A DNA stretch of 32,920 bases from Hyphomicrobiales bacterium (GTDB lineage Bacteria > Pseudomonadota > Alphaproteobacteria > Rhizobiales > Rhizobiaceae): contig UBUL01000033.1 in NCBI GenBank assembly GCA_900468625.1, forward strand, positions 1 to 32,920, read 5' to 3'. The translations under genes and the position numbers were made by a program. Position 1 is the stretch's first letter. Every line of letters starts with the position of its first letter. This document shows positions 9,686-17,230 of this stretch, one piece after another. The notes beneath the pieces are model-generated. The model saw only the letters and a program-made list of their open reading frames with translations, had not been told where the DNA came from and did no database searches.

Positions 9686-10783
9686 TTATTGGCCTGTCGT
9701 GACCTTTGTCCACAAGCGCGTCGCCACACGCTGCGTTTTCGGATCCCAAGGGGTCAGGGTGAACAGTTTCTCGCGCACCGCGTCGGTCGGGTAGACAGAC
9801 GGGTCGTTCAGCACGTCCTTGCTTACGAACTGCTGCGACGCCTTGTTGCCATTGGCATAGGCGGTGAAGTTGCTCGCCTTGGCGACGACTTCCGGTTTCA
9901 TGATATAGTTGAGGAAGATATGCGCCTCTTCGACATGCGGCGCATCGGCAGGGATCGCCATGACGTCGAACCACATCTGCGCGCCCTTGGTGGGGATCGA
10001 ATAGCCGATGTTCACGCCGTTCTTGGCTTCGGCGGCACGGTTGCGAGCCTGCAGCACGTCACCGGAATAACCGAAGGCGATGCAGATATCGCCGTTCGCC
10101 AGCGCGTTGATATATTCCGAGGAGTGGAACTTGCGAACGAAAGGACGGATCGCGGTCAGGAGATCCTCGGCCTTCTTGAAGTCTTCCTGTTTGGTCGAGT
10201 TCGGGTCGAGACCCAGATAGCGCAGAGCGGCCGGAATGACGTCCGTCGGGGAGTCCAGCACATAGATGCCGCAATCCTTGAACTTGGCGGCCAGCGCGGG
10301 ATCGAAGATCACGTTGATGTCGGGCGCGGCATCGGTGCCGAGGATCTGCTTCACCTTGTCGACATTATAGCCGACGCCGCTGGTGCCCCACATATAGTCG
10401 ATGGCGTATTGATTGCCGGGATCGTAAGTGGCGATGCGCTGCTGCACCGTATCCCACATGTTGGAGATGTTCGGCAGCTTGGATTTGTCCAGTTTCTGGA
10501 AGACGCCAGCCTTGATCTGGCGTTGCAGGAAGTAGGCGGTCGGGACGACGACATCATAGCCGGTCTTGCCGGCCAGCAGCTTGGTTTCCAGCGTCTCGTT
10601 CTGGTCGAAGGTGTCGTAGACGACCTTGATGCCGGTTTCCTTGGTGAAATCCGACAGGATCGAATTATCGATATAATCCGACCAGTTATAGATATTGACG
10701 ACCTTGTCTTCCGCCTGAGCGACCGTTGCCAGCGAAACGACCGCAAAAGCCGTTGCTGCAAGCCGTGCGAACATGGACTTCAT
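9686..10783 (-). CDS. potF: Periplasmic putrescine/polyamine-binding protein PotF
   Basis: Extracytoplasmic binding protein of 365 residues with a Sec signal peptide (basic MKSMFAR, hydrophobic core, likely cleavage after AQA at residue 24). The mature N-terminus carries the polyamine-binding signature NIYNWSDYID, followed by YDTFDQNETLETKLLAG, TGYDVVVPT and YMWGTSGVGYN, all typical of PotF/PotD. It captures the polyamine and delivers it to PotHI. The ATG at 10783 has a strong AGGAGAG ribosome site. It is the first pot gene after the lysR gene on the same strand. Putrescine preference over spermidine is inferred from overall similarity to PotF and is not proven. Confidence 0.93.
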   Translation of the reverse strand: MKSMFARLAATAFAVVSLATVAQAEDKVVNIYNWSDYIDNSILSDFTKETGIKVVYDTFDQNETLETKLLAGKTGYDVVVPTAYFLQRQIKAGVFQKLDKSKLPNISNMWDTVQQRIATYDPGNQYAIDYMWGTSGVGYNVDKVKQILGTDAAPDINVIFDPALAAKFKDCGIYVLDSPTDVIPAALRYLGLDPNSTKQEDFKKAEDLLTAIRPFVRKFHSSEYINALANGDICIAFGYSGDVLQARNRAAEAKNGVNIGYSIPTKGAQMWFDVMAIPADAPHVEEAHIFLNYIMKPEVVAKASNFTAYANGNKASQQFVSKDVLNDPSVYPTDAVREKLFTLTPWDPKTQRVATRLWTKVTTGQ

Positions 10784-10843
10784 AGTCTCTCCTGTTTGTT
10801 CAAGGGCATCCAGGCGATACCCAACCCTCTGTTTTTCCCGTTA

Positions 10844-10872
10844 GACTAGAAAGGAAATCGGAAGGCGACAAG
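10844..10872 (-). promoter_or_regulatory. Candidate potF promoter
   Basis: On the minus strand CTTGTC (10872-10867), a 17-bp spacer and CTAGTC (10849-10844) fit the alphaproteobacterial housekeeping pattern CTTGAC-N17-CTATAT. It lies about 60 bp upstream of the potF start and would give a 5' UTR of about 55 bases. Confidence 0.5.
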
Positions 10873-10964
10873 GGGAAAAGCATGGCCCTGGCCTCTTTCA
10901 CGGGTTTGTCGGAGACCGGCAGGGAAACGCAAAATGAGCGAAGACAGGCTACCGAGCCGCAAGC

Positions 10965-11837
10965 TCATGCATATGTCGGTCGCTTGCCCGCAAATAGCTC
11001 GGCATGGCTTTTCAGCAGCTTGGCCATACGGTCGACCACGGTCCGGATATCCCGGCGGTGGCGATCGGCATCGTTCATGACGATCCACTGGCGATGGCGC
11101 AGCGATGCGATCTCCTCGCCTACCCTCTCCAGCCGCGGCTCCTGATCGCCAACGAAGCAGGGCAGAACGGCAACACCCGATCCGGCCAGCACCAGATCGT
11201 GCAGCGAGCGCGGACGGCTGACCGTGAAGGTGATCTCCTCGCGCTTGTTCTGATGCGGCCATCGCAGATAGGCCGACACGGCCTCTTCCTCCGCCACGGC
11301 GATCCAGCGTTGCGGGCCGGCAAAGCCCATGTTGCGGGCCTGGTAGGCGGCATAGGCGACATCTCCGATCTTGATGGCGGCGAGATTGGTCTCTTCCGGT
11401 TCGAAGGCGCGGATGCCGATATCGCTTTCGCGATGGGCGAGGCTGGCGCGGCGTTCGCCGAGATGCAGATCGATGCGGAAGCCATCCCGCTGCGAACAGA
11501 TCGTCGGCATATTCTGGCTGAGCAGCCAGCCGACCCAGGTTCCGGCGGCGATGCGGACGATCGACGCGCCCTGCGCGTCGCGCTGCCAGCTATCGACCTT
11601 GCGGGCAGCGGCCTCCATCTCCAGCAGCTGATCGAACAAGGCCTGGCCGTCTCCCGTCAGCGCATAACCCGCCTGGCTGCGCTCGAAAAGCGGACGGCCG
11701 ATCTGCCCCTCCAGTTCCAGCATGCGCCGGCCGATCGTCGCCGGGCTCAGGCCGCTCGAAGCGACCGCACCCGTCAAGCCGCCGCCACGGGCGACATCGA
11801 GAAAAAGCTGATAGGAATTCCAGGTCGTGTTTTTCAT
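10965..11837 (-). CDS. LysR-family transcriptional regulator
   Basis: DNA-binding regulator of 290 residues. The N-terminal winged helix-turn-helix is visible (YQLFLDVARGGGLTGAVASSG, then LSPATIGRRMLELEGQIGRPLFER), followed by a linker helix and a periplasmic-binding-like effector domain (about 85-285) with the usual late motif VLAGSGVAVLPCFVGD. The GGG stretch in place of the usual GSFT-like turn before the recognition helix is slightly atypical. It lies just upstream of potF on the same strand (181-bp gap) and divergent from a small ORF. Control of the pot genes is plausible from position only; the effector is unknown. Confidence 0.88.
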   Translation of the reverse strand: MKNTTWNSYQLFLDVARGGGLTGAVASSGLSPATIGRRMLELEGQIGRPLFERSQAGYALTGDGQALFDQLLEMEAAARKVDSWQRDAQGASIVRIAAGTWVGWLLSQNMPTICSQRDGFRIDLHLGERRASLAHRESDIGIRAFEPEETNLAAIKIGDVAYAAYQARNMGFAGPQRWIAVAEEEAVSAYLRWPHQNKREEITFTVSRPRSLHDLVLAGSGVAVLPCFVGDQEPRLERVGEEIASLRHRQWIVMNDADRHRRDIRTVVDRMAKLLKSHAELFAGKRPTYA

Positions 11838-11926
11838 TGTTGAAAAATATAGGGCGAAAGCGGCTGTTTATAAAGAAAATTCCAATGTGTAATTGAAGGG
11901 ATGCCTCAAAAACATGGAGACATCTC

Positions 11927-12184
11927 ATGCTGGAAAGCATCGCTTTGGCCAAGGCCATCGAACTACAGAACCGGGCGCGTGAACAACAGTGGCGCCGCAA
12001 GGAGGATCTGTTCTACCTCGTCCATGCGCGGGAACCCCTGCCCTTCTTCCTATGGCTCGGGCGGATATTTGCCTCAATGCGCGGCCTTAACAGGACAATA
12101 AAAAAGGCGGATCGGCCGGAGACCAGCCGATCCGCCTATGACAGCAGCGATTGCCGGGATCAGGCGGCCTGCTCGCGCATATAG
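11927..12184 (+). CDS. Small hypothetical protein, 85 residues
   Basis: This short plus-strand frame begins MLESIALAKAIELQNRAREQQ, with a GGAG ribosome site 8 bases before the ATG, and is divergent from the lysR gene. The first 55 residues look protein-like, with an amphipathic, charged helix followed by PLPFFLWLGRIFASM. The last 30 residues are translated from the inverted repeat that terminates the chemotaxis gene and overlap its 3' end by 25 bp, so they are unlikely to be conserved. I do not recognise a family. It may be a real small protein whose C-terminus has extended into the terminator, or a chance frame. Confidence 0.45.
   Translation: MLESIALAKAIELQNRAREQQWRRKEDLFYLVHAREPLPFFLWLGRIFASMRGLNRTIKKADRPETSRSAYDSSDCRDQAACSRI
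12100..12137 (-). terminator. Rho-independent terminator of the chemotaxis gene
   Basis: On the minus strand a perfect 12-bp stem (12126-12137 with 12105-12116, 9-base loop) is followed by six T residues. It begins about 22 bases past the stop codon of the chemoreceptor gene. Confidence 0.9.
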
Positions 12185-14697
12185 CCTGCGCTGTGTCCGG
12201 CCTCGATCTTGAACTGCTGGATGAGATGCAACAGGGCGTCGGCTTCGCCGGAGAGTTCGCGGCTTGCTGCCGTGGTTTCCTCGACCATGCCGGCATTCTG
12301 CTGCGTCATCTGGTCCATGTGGTTGACCGAGGAATTGACCTCCTGCAAGGCGCCCGCCTGATCGTGGCTGGCACGGGCGATCATTTCCACATGCTGGCTA
12401 ATGGTGACGATCTGGCTGCTGATCTGTGCGAGAACCGAACCGGCCTCCTGGACGAATTGCGAGCCGGAATTGACCTCCTGCGTCGACTTGTTGATCAAGC
12501 CCTTGATTTCCTTGGCCGCAGCGGCCGAGCGCTGTGCCAGTTCGCGAACCTCCATGGCGACGACGGCGAAGCCCTTGCCGGCATCGCCGGCGCGGGCAGC
12601 TTCGATGCCAGCGTTGAGCGCCAGGAGATTGGTCTGGAAAGCGATCTCGTCGATGACGCCGATAATCTGTTCGATCTTGCGGGACGCATCTTCGATGCGC
12701 GTCATCGCGTCGATGGCGTTGCCGACGACGACGGAGCTGTCATCGGCGCTGCGCTTGGCTTCGCGCACGATGGCGTCCGCATCCTTGGCGCGCTCGGCGG
12801 ACGAACGGACCGTGACCGTGATCTCGTCGACAGCCGCGGCGGTCTGCTCGAGAGAGGCGGCCTGCTGCTCGGTGCGCTTTGACAGGTTCTCGGCGGAGGC
12901 GGCCATCTGAGCGCCGTTGCTTTGGATCATCTCCACATTGCTGCGGACCTGGCTCAACGTCTGCTGCAAGCGAGACAGCGAGCTGTTGAAGTCCTGCCGG
13001 AGCTGCTCGAGACGACCGATGAAAGGTGTGTCGATCGTTGCCGAGATATCGCCCTGGGCAAGGCGCTCGAGACCGGCGGCAAGCTCGCTGACGGCGTAGT
13101 CGATCTGGCGGTCCAGTTCGCGCTTTTCAGCGTCGTTGCGCTGGCGCTCATGCTCCGCGGCCGCGCGTTCCTCGTCGCTCTGCTCCTCGATGCGGATCTT
13201 CGAAATGGCGTTTTCCTTGAAGATGCCGAGGGCGCGCGCCATGTCGCCGATTTCGTCATGGCGCTGCTCGCCGGAGATCGAAGTCTCCAGCATGCCGTCG
13301 GCGATGCGGCGCATCGCGGCGGTGATCTGACCGATCGGGCGCTGCAGGGTCAGGACGAGCGCGATGCCTCCGGCAACCGAGAGGATGATGCCGAGAGCAG
13401 TTGCGAGGATGGATATGGAGTTTGCCTGGTTGCGCTCGGTGCCTGCGCTCTGCTTCTGGGTTTCGGCGAAAGCGGTGAGCTGGCCCCACACCTGATCGAG
13501 CTGCTGGCGGGCGCTGGCATATTCGCCGATCCGCTGGGTGATGGTATCGACCAGCTTGCCGCCGGCGGCGTCCATCGACTTGATCGCCGGACGAATGGCC
13601 GAGTCGATGTCGCTGGCGAAATCCATGCTCTTGGCGCTCTGGTTCAGCGTATCGATATCGCCGCCGAGCTTGGAGACTTCCTGGCGCAGGCGCACGAGGT
13701 TGTCCTTGTTCGTGTTGGCGTTGAAATCCGCCAGCACGAGCTGCAGCGAATAGATGGAATCCTGCAGCCGGCGCGTGTCCTGCAGAACCGAATTGGTCTG
13801 CGCGACGCGGGCATCGAGGGACACGAAGGTCGTGGTCGCCTGCCGCATCATCTGCGTTGCCGTCAGCTGCGTATAGGTCGAGGTCTGACGGAAACGCGAA
13901 AGCAGCCGGCCAATATTGGCAACGGTTTCGTCCGTCGGCGCATCGGCGCTTTCGGTGAAGGCGGCAAGATCCTTGATCGTGCCCGCCAGCGACTGGACAA
14001 CGCTTTTCTGGTTCTGCGGCAATGCGAGGTCGATGGAGCGCTGCGCTTTGTTCAGATCCGGCAAACGATCCTTCAGAAGCTTGACCTTGTCGGCCGGCGT
14101 GGCTGCCTTGTTGAAATCTTCCGCGACGGACGCCAGCATATCGCCGCCCTTCAGCAGCCGGTCGGCCGAGCGCAGGGTCGAGGTTGCGTCCGCCTGATCC
14201 TGGCGCATCCGGTCTTCAAGCTGCTGGCTGTTGAAGTTGACGTTGAAGCGGGCGCTGATCAAGGCGCGCTGCGCGTCGTCAATCGTCTTGCGCACGGAGA
14301 GCTCCTGCTCGTGCAGCGACCACAGCCTGCCGACGAGATTGGACATTTCAGCGGTCTTGGCAATCGCCTCGTTCAGATTGTCGCGGCCTTCCGCTTCCTG
14401 GCCAAGCTGCCCTAGCGTCGCGTTGAGCACGCCCTGCTGGGATTTGATGTCCGCATAGAGCTTGTCGCGTTGCTGCGTGTTGGTGATGCGCAGGAAGTCG
14501 TCCATCGAACCGTAGAGATTCTTGAAGCCGGTCAGCGATTGCAGCACGCTGTTGGATATCTCCATGCGCCCCTGCAGCAGGCCCGACGCATAAAGCCCCG
14601 TGAGGCCTACGGCAGAAATGCTGATAACGAACGGCAGAACGAATATCAGAACCTTCGTCTTGATCTTGAAACGCGACAATATCTTATCAATGAACAT
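12160..14697 (-). CDS. Methyl-accepting chemotaxis protein (transmembrane chemoreceptor)
   Basis: Chemoreceptor of 845 residues. It has a first membrane segment (about 17-37), a long, almost entirely helical periplasmic sensor region (about 40-425), a second membrane segment (about 430-450), a HAMP domain (about 450-505), a charged coiled-coil and a second HAMP-like stretch (about 525-580). The signalling domain follows, with the conserved hairpin tip IGVIDEIAFQTNLLALNAGIE (679 onwards) that contacts CheA and CheW. Glutamine/glutamate-rich helices around 605-625 and near the C-terminus are likely methylation sites. The sensor is about twice the usual four-helix size, suggesting a double helical module. 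The C-terminus (SAGYMREQAA) has no obvious CheR-binding pentapeptide. It is monocistronic, with its own terminator. The ligand is unknown, though polyamine genes lie on both sides. Confidence 0.95.
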   Translation of the reverse strand: MFIDKILSRFKIKTKVLIFVLPFVISISAVGLTGLYASGLLQGRMEISNSVLQSLTGFKNLYGSMDDFLRITNTQQRDKLYADIKSQQGVLNATLGQLGQEAEGRDNLNEAIAKTAEMSNLVGRLWSLHEQELSVRKTIDDAQRALISARFNVNFNSQQLEDRMRQDQADATSTLRSADRLLKGGDMLASVAEDFNKAATPADKVKLLKDRLPDLNKAQRSIDLALPQNQKSVVQSLAGTIKDLAAFTESADAPTDETVANIGRLLSRFRQTSTYTQLTATQMMRQATTTFVSLDARVAQTNSVLQDTRRLQDSIYSLQLVLADFNANTNKDNLVRLRQEVSKLGGDIDTLNQSAKSMDFASDIDSAIRPAIKSMDAAGGKLVDTITQRIGEYASARQQLDQVWGQLTAFAETQKQSAGTERNQANSISILATALGIILSVAGGIALVLTLQRPIGQITAAMRRIADGMLETSISGEQRHDEIGDMARALGIFKENAISKIRIEEQSDEERAAAEHERQRNDAEKRELDRQIDYAVSELAAGLERLAQGDISATIDTPFIGRLEQLRQDFNSSLSRLQQTLSQVRSNVEMIQSNGAQMAASAENLSKRTEQQAASLEQTAAAVDEITVTVRSSAERAKDADAIVREAKRSADDSSVVVGNAIDAMTRIEDASRKIEQIIGVIDEIAFQTNLLALNAGIEAARAGDAGKGFAVVAMEVRELAQRSAAAAKEIKGLINKSTQEVNSGSQFVQEAGSVLAQISSQIVTISQHVEMIARASHDQAGALQEVNSSVNHMDQMTQQNAGMVEETTAASRELSGEADALLHLIQQFKIEAGHSAGYMREQAA

Positions 14698-14810
14698 AGT
14701 GGCCCAGACCTCTCACACACCGCTCCCCCGTCGACGCCGCCTCGGCGCTGACCGGATGTATAACCATCGTTCTTGAAGTATCTGCAGGCAGGGATCCCGA
14801 GTGATGTCAG

Positions 14811-14827
14811 GAAGCAATCATTGCTTC
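14811..14827. promoter_or_regulatory. 17-bp perfect palindrome upstream of the chemoreceptor gene
   Basis: GAAGCAAT, one central base, ATTGCTTC, at 114-130 bp before the chemoreceptor start. The symmetry and position suit a regulator-binding site, but no regulator can be named. The half-site shares AAGCAAT with the repeat at the window edge, so it could also be a repeat remnant. Confidence 0.4.
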
Positions 14828-14973
14828 AGCTCCAACTTGCAGTAGAGCACCCCAATAAATCGCCTGAGATTGTCGGTGCGATTAATTAATTTTCAGATAA
14901 GGGAGGGCGCGTAGCCCGCAACATACAATCAAACGCTGAAAACGAACGGAAAATCTCTATCCGCACGGGCACA

Positions 14974-14994
14974 GGCCGTCACCCAGCGACGGCC
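14974..14994 (-). terminator. Hairpin after the small membrane-protein gene
   Basis: A 7-bp stem (GGCCGTC at 14974-14980, GACGGCC at 14988-14994; 7-base loop) starts about 23 bases after the stop codon at 15018. It has no T-run, so it is only a possible terminator. Confidence 0.4.
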
Positions 14995-15017
14995 AAGAAC
15001 AATGAAGCGGCTCGATA

Positions 15018-15161
15018 TCAGTAGCCGCGTACCGCCAGCAACGCAATGCAGGCAGCGGTCACACCGGTCGCCAGCATCAAAAGTCTCGCAACCACGAGCT
15101 TGGTATTGTCACGGGTTTGAGCGATTGCAATGGCACGAGCACGACGCTTTGTTCTGTTCAT
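15018..15161 (-). CDS. Small single-pass membrane protein, 47 residues
   Basis: The frame is open further upstream (to 15236), but the protein-like part begins at MNRTKRRARAIAIAQ, whose ATG is at 15161. A basic N-terminal half is followed by one hydrophobic segment (about residues 27-44) ending RGY, which predicts a small inner-membrane protein with its N-terminus inside. The ribosome site is weak (GGGAAT). No family is recognised. It stands alone between the chemoreceptor and ankyrin genes, all on the minus strand. Confidence 0.5.
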   Translation of the reverse strand: MNRTKRRARAIAIAQTRDNTKLVVARLLMLATGVTAACIALLAVRGY

Positions 15162-15267
15162 GAGTATATTCCCATTTTCGCACTGACACGATAACCGGCA
15201 AAAGGCCGCTCCCGCAACAGGCAACATACAAAACAAAAATGTAGGAAAAGAAAACGGCGAAACCAGA

Positions 15268-15294
15268 GGTTAGCCACGAGCTTTGCGGCTAACC
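15268..15294 (-). terminator. Probable terminator of the ankyrin gene
   Basis: Inverted repeat GGTTAGCC (15268-15275) and GGCTAACC (15287-15294) with an 11-base loop, about 34 bases past the ankyrin-gene stop on the minus strand. It is followed by a T-rich but interrupted tract. It is a moderate-quality intrinsic terminator. Confidence 0.5.
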
Positions 15295-15328
15295 GTAACA
15301 GGTTCGGGATTTGTGCGGCCAAAGCGGG

Positions 15329-15841
15329 CTACTTCAACAATGCGGCGATTGCCGGATCTGTAGCCATTTCGGCGGCCGTCTTGCCGCTGGTCGACTTGAT
15401 GGTCTTGTCGGCGCCATCCTTCAGCAAAGCCTTGACGACGGCCGGATCGCGCTGCTGGGTCGCCATATGCAGCGGCGTCCAGCCATCGAAATCGCCTCGT
15501 GCATTGATGTCCGCGCCTTTGGAAACCAGCAGATCAATCATGTTGGCAGGGCCGTAATAGGCGGCAGTATGCAGCGGATACCAGCCTTCCGTCGTCTTCA
15601 GGTTCACCTCGGCGCCGCAAGTCAGCATTTTCTTGACGAGATCGGCCTTCTTGTCACGTATCGCAATGGCGAAATTCGTGTCGCCTCCCCTATCCCTGCC
15701 GTTGGGATCCAGCTTCTTGCACTGCCCGGAGGCAGCGCCGACACCCGATGCCGTGACGGCAAGCATGCCAAGCGACATTGCTGCGGCCGCCGCAATGCCT
15801 GAGAGAGCGGCGCGGCGGAGTATTTTGGCTCTGAACGTCAT
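15329..15841 (-). CDS. Exported ankyrin-repeat protein
   Basis: Protein of 170 residues with a Sec-type signal peptide (basic MTFRAKILRRA, then an alanine-rich hydrophobic core, likely cleavage near VGA/ASG at 36-38). About three to four ankyrin repeats fill the mature part, with the consensus visible in EGWYPLHTAAYYGPANMIDLL, GADINARGDFDGWTPLHMATQ and VVKALLKDGADKTIKS. Two cysteines (about 41 and 74) could form a disulfide in the periplasm. Ankyrin proteins bind other proteins; no partner can be named from the neighbours. The ATG at 15841 has a GGAG ribosome site 6 bases upstream. The gene lies 70 bp downstream of the flavoprotein gene on the same strand and may share its transcript. Confidence 0.85.
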   Translation of the reverse strand: MTFRAKILRRAALSGIAAAAAMSLGMLAVTASGVGAASGQCKKLDPNGRDRGGDTNFAIAIRDKKADLVKKMLTCGAEVNLKTTEGWYPLHTAAYYGPANMIDLLVSKGADINARGDFDGWTPLHMATQQRDPAVVKALLKDGADKTIKSTSGKTAAEMATDPAIAALLK

Positions 15842-15911
15842 GATTGCTCCATGGAATATTTCGCGTCAGAGGCGTTCTTTGCCCGCTTCGCCGCCCATTG
15901 GCAAGGTCAAT

Positions 15912-17093
15912 TCAGGCCGCCTCGCCTGCGACATGGCCGGACGCCCACGCCCATTGGAAATTATAGCCGCCGAGCCAGCCCGTCACATCGACGCACTCGC
16001 CGATGAAAAACAGGCCGGGAATGGTCTTTACCTGCATCGTCCGCGAATCGAGGCTGGCCGTATCGACGCCGCCAAGCGTCACTTCCGCCGTGCGATAGCC
16101 TTCGGAGCCCGATGGTTTGACACGCCACGACTGGATGGCTGACGCGAGTTGCTGCAGGCGCTTTTCGGATTGATCGGCCATGTTGCCGGTTATGCCTTCG
16201 CTCTCGACGATATGCTGTGCCAGGCGTTTCGGCAGGATTTCCGCAAGCGCCGTCTGCGCCGATTGCCGGCCGCTCGCCTGCTTGGCTTTCTTGAGAAGCG
16301 CAAGGATATCGATATCGGGCTCGATCGCGACGGTAATCTCCTCACCCTCCCGCCAATAGGAGGAAATCTGCAGGATGGCGGGACCGCTGAGGCCGCGATG
16401 GGTAAAAAGCAGGGCTTCGCGGAAGGATGTCTTGCCGTGGCGGATCTCGGCAGGCGCGGCGATGCCGGACAGCGGCGCCAGGCGCTGAAGCAGTTGCGGA
16501 TCGAGCGTCAGCGGCACGAGGCCGGGCCGGGTTTCGACCACAGGCAGGCCGAATTGCTCGGCAATGCGATAGGCAAAACCGGTCGCGCCCATCTTGGGGA
16601 TCGATTTGCCGCCCGTGGCGACAACCAGCGAGGATGCTTCGAAAACGCCTTCGGATGTATGGATACGATAACCGCCGGCACTTTTCTCGATGCTGCCGAT
16701 CTCCGTTCGCAATCGCAGTTCCGCGCCAGCCGCCTGCATCTCGTCGGTCAGCATGCGGATGATGTCCTTGGCGCTGTTGTCGCAGAAAAGCTGGCCGAGC
16801 GCCTTCTCATGCCAGGCGATGCCGTGGCGCTCGACCATGGCGATAAAATCCTGGGGCGTGAAACGAGCCAATGCCGATTTGGCGAAATGCGGATTGGCCG
16901 ACAGGAAGTTCTTCGGGCCGGCATTGATGTTGGTGAAATTGCAGCGGCCGCCTCCGGAAATGCGGATCTTTTCGCCCGGCGCTGCGGCGTGATCGAGCAC
17001 GACGACGGACCGCCCGCGCCGGCCGGCGCGAATGGCGCACATCATGCCTGCCGCACCCGCGCCGAGGACGATCACATCATATCTGCCAGCCAC
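15912..17093 (-). CDS. BaiN/HI0933 (YhiN)-family flavoprotein oxidoreductase
   Basis: FAD-dependent protein of 393 residues, a usual length for the HI0933/YhiN family. The N-terminal dinucleotide-binding motif VIVLGAGAAGMM (7-18) is followed by GEKIRISGGGRCNFTN (40-55), a hallmark of the family. VVATGGKSIPKMGATG and the C-terminal FIGECVDVTGWLGGYNFQWAWASG complete the FAD site. The physiological substrate of the family is mostly unknown, although one gut-bacterial member (BaiN) reduces bile-acid intermediates, which is not expected here. The start is a GTG at 17093. It is divergent from the puuA-like gene across a 137-bp gap with inverted repeats, and upstream of the ankyrin gene. Confidence 0.9.
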   Translation of the reverse strand: MAGRYDVIVLGAGAAGMMCAIRAGRRGRSVVVLDHAAAPGEKIRISGGGRCNFTNINAGPKNFLSANPHFAKSALARFTPQDFIAMVERHGIAWHEKALGQLFCDNSAKDIIRMLTDEMQAAGAELRLRTEIGSIEKSAGGYRIHTSEGVFEASSLVVATGGKSIPKMGATGFAYRIAEQFGLPVVETRPGLVPLTLDPQLLQRLAPLSGIAAPAEIRHGKTSFREALLFTHRGLSGPAILQISSYWREGEEITVAIEPDIDILALLKKAKQASGRQSAQTALAEILPKRLAQHIVESEGITGNMADQSEKRLQQLASAIQSWRVKPSGSEGYRTAEVTLGGVDTASLDSRTMQVKTIPGLFFIGECVDVTGWLGGYNFQWAWASGHVAGEAA

Positions 17094-17110
17094 ACTTCAG
17101 CCCTTTATTC

Positions 17111-17150
17111 TTCGCCGTACGCTCTCGTCATTTTTCCATCATACGGCGAA
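17111..17150. promoter_or_regulatory. Inverted repeat in the divergent baiN-puuA promoter region
   Basis: Two perfect 9-bp arms, TTCGCCGTA (17111-17119) and TACGGCGAA (17142-17150), are separated by 22 bp, which places their centres about three helical turns apart. This suits a dimeric or tetrameric regulator acting on both genes. It could also be a transcript hairpin. Confidence 0.45.
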
Positions 17151-17172
17151 AGTCCGAGCGGTTTTCCCCCTC

Positions 17173-17182
17173 GCCAATTGGC
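17173..17182. promoter_or_regulatory. GCCAATTGGC palindrome upstream of puuA
   Basis: A perfect 10-bp palindrome about 50 bp before the start of the glutamine-synthetase-like gene. It may be an operator half of the same control region, but short palindromes also arise by chance. Confidence 0.3.
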
Positions 17183-17230
17183 AAACTGCAGTTATGATGC
17201 ACTCACCGATTAACCCAAATACGGTGTTTT

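Larger units (their letters stand above)
14698..15017. other. 320-bp gap upstream of the chemoreceptor gene
   Basis: No coding region is seen. The gap holds the upstream region of the chemoreceptor, a 17-bp palindrome (14811-14827), an AT-rich stretch near 14880-14895, and a hairpin at 14974-14994 belonging to the small upstream gene. Confidence 0.6.

Noticed and set aside
10846..11262. Minus-strand 138-codon frame overlapping the lysR 3' end
   Set aside because: It is an out-of-frame shadow of lysR with low-complexity composition and no good start site.
12922..14415. 497-codon plus-strand open frame opposite the chemoreceptor gene
   Set aside because: The opposite strand encodes a fully conserved chemoreceptor. 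The long antisense frame follows from codon-position GC bias and has no family features.
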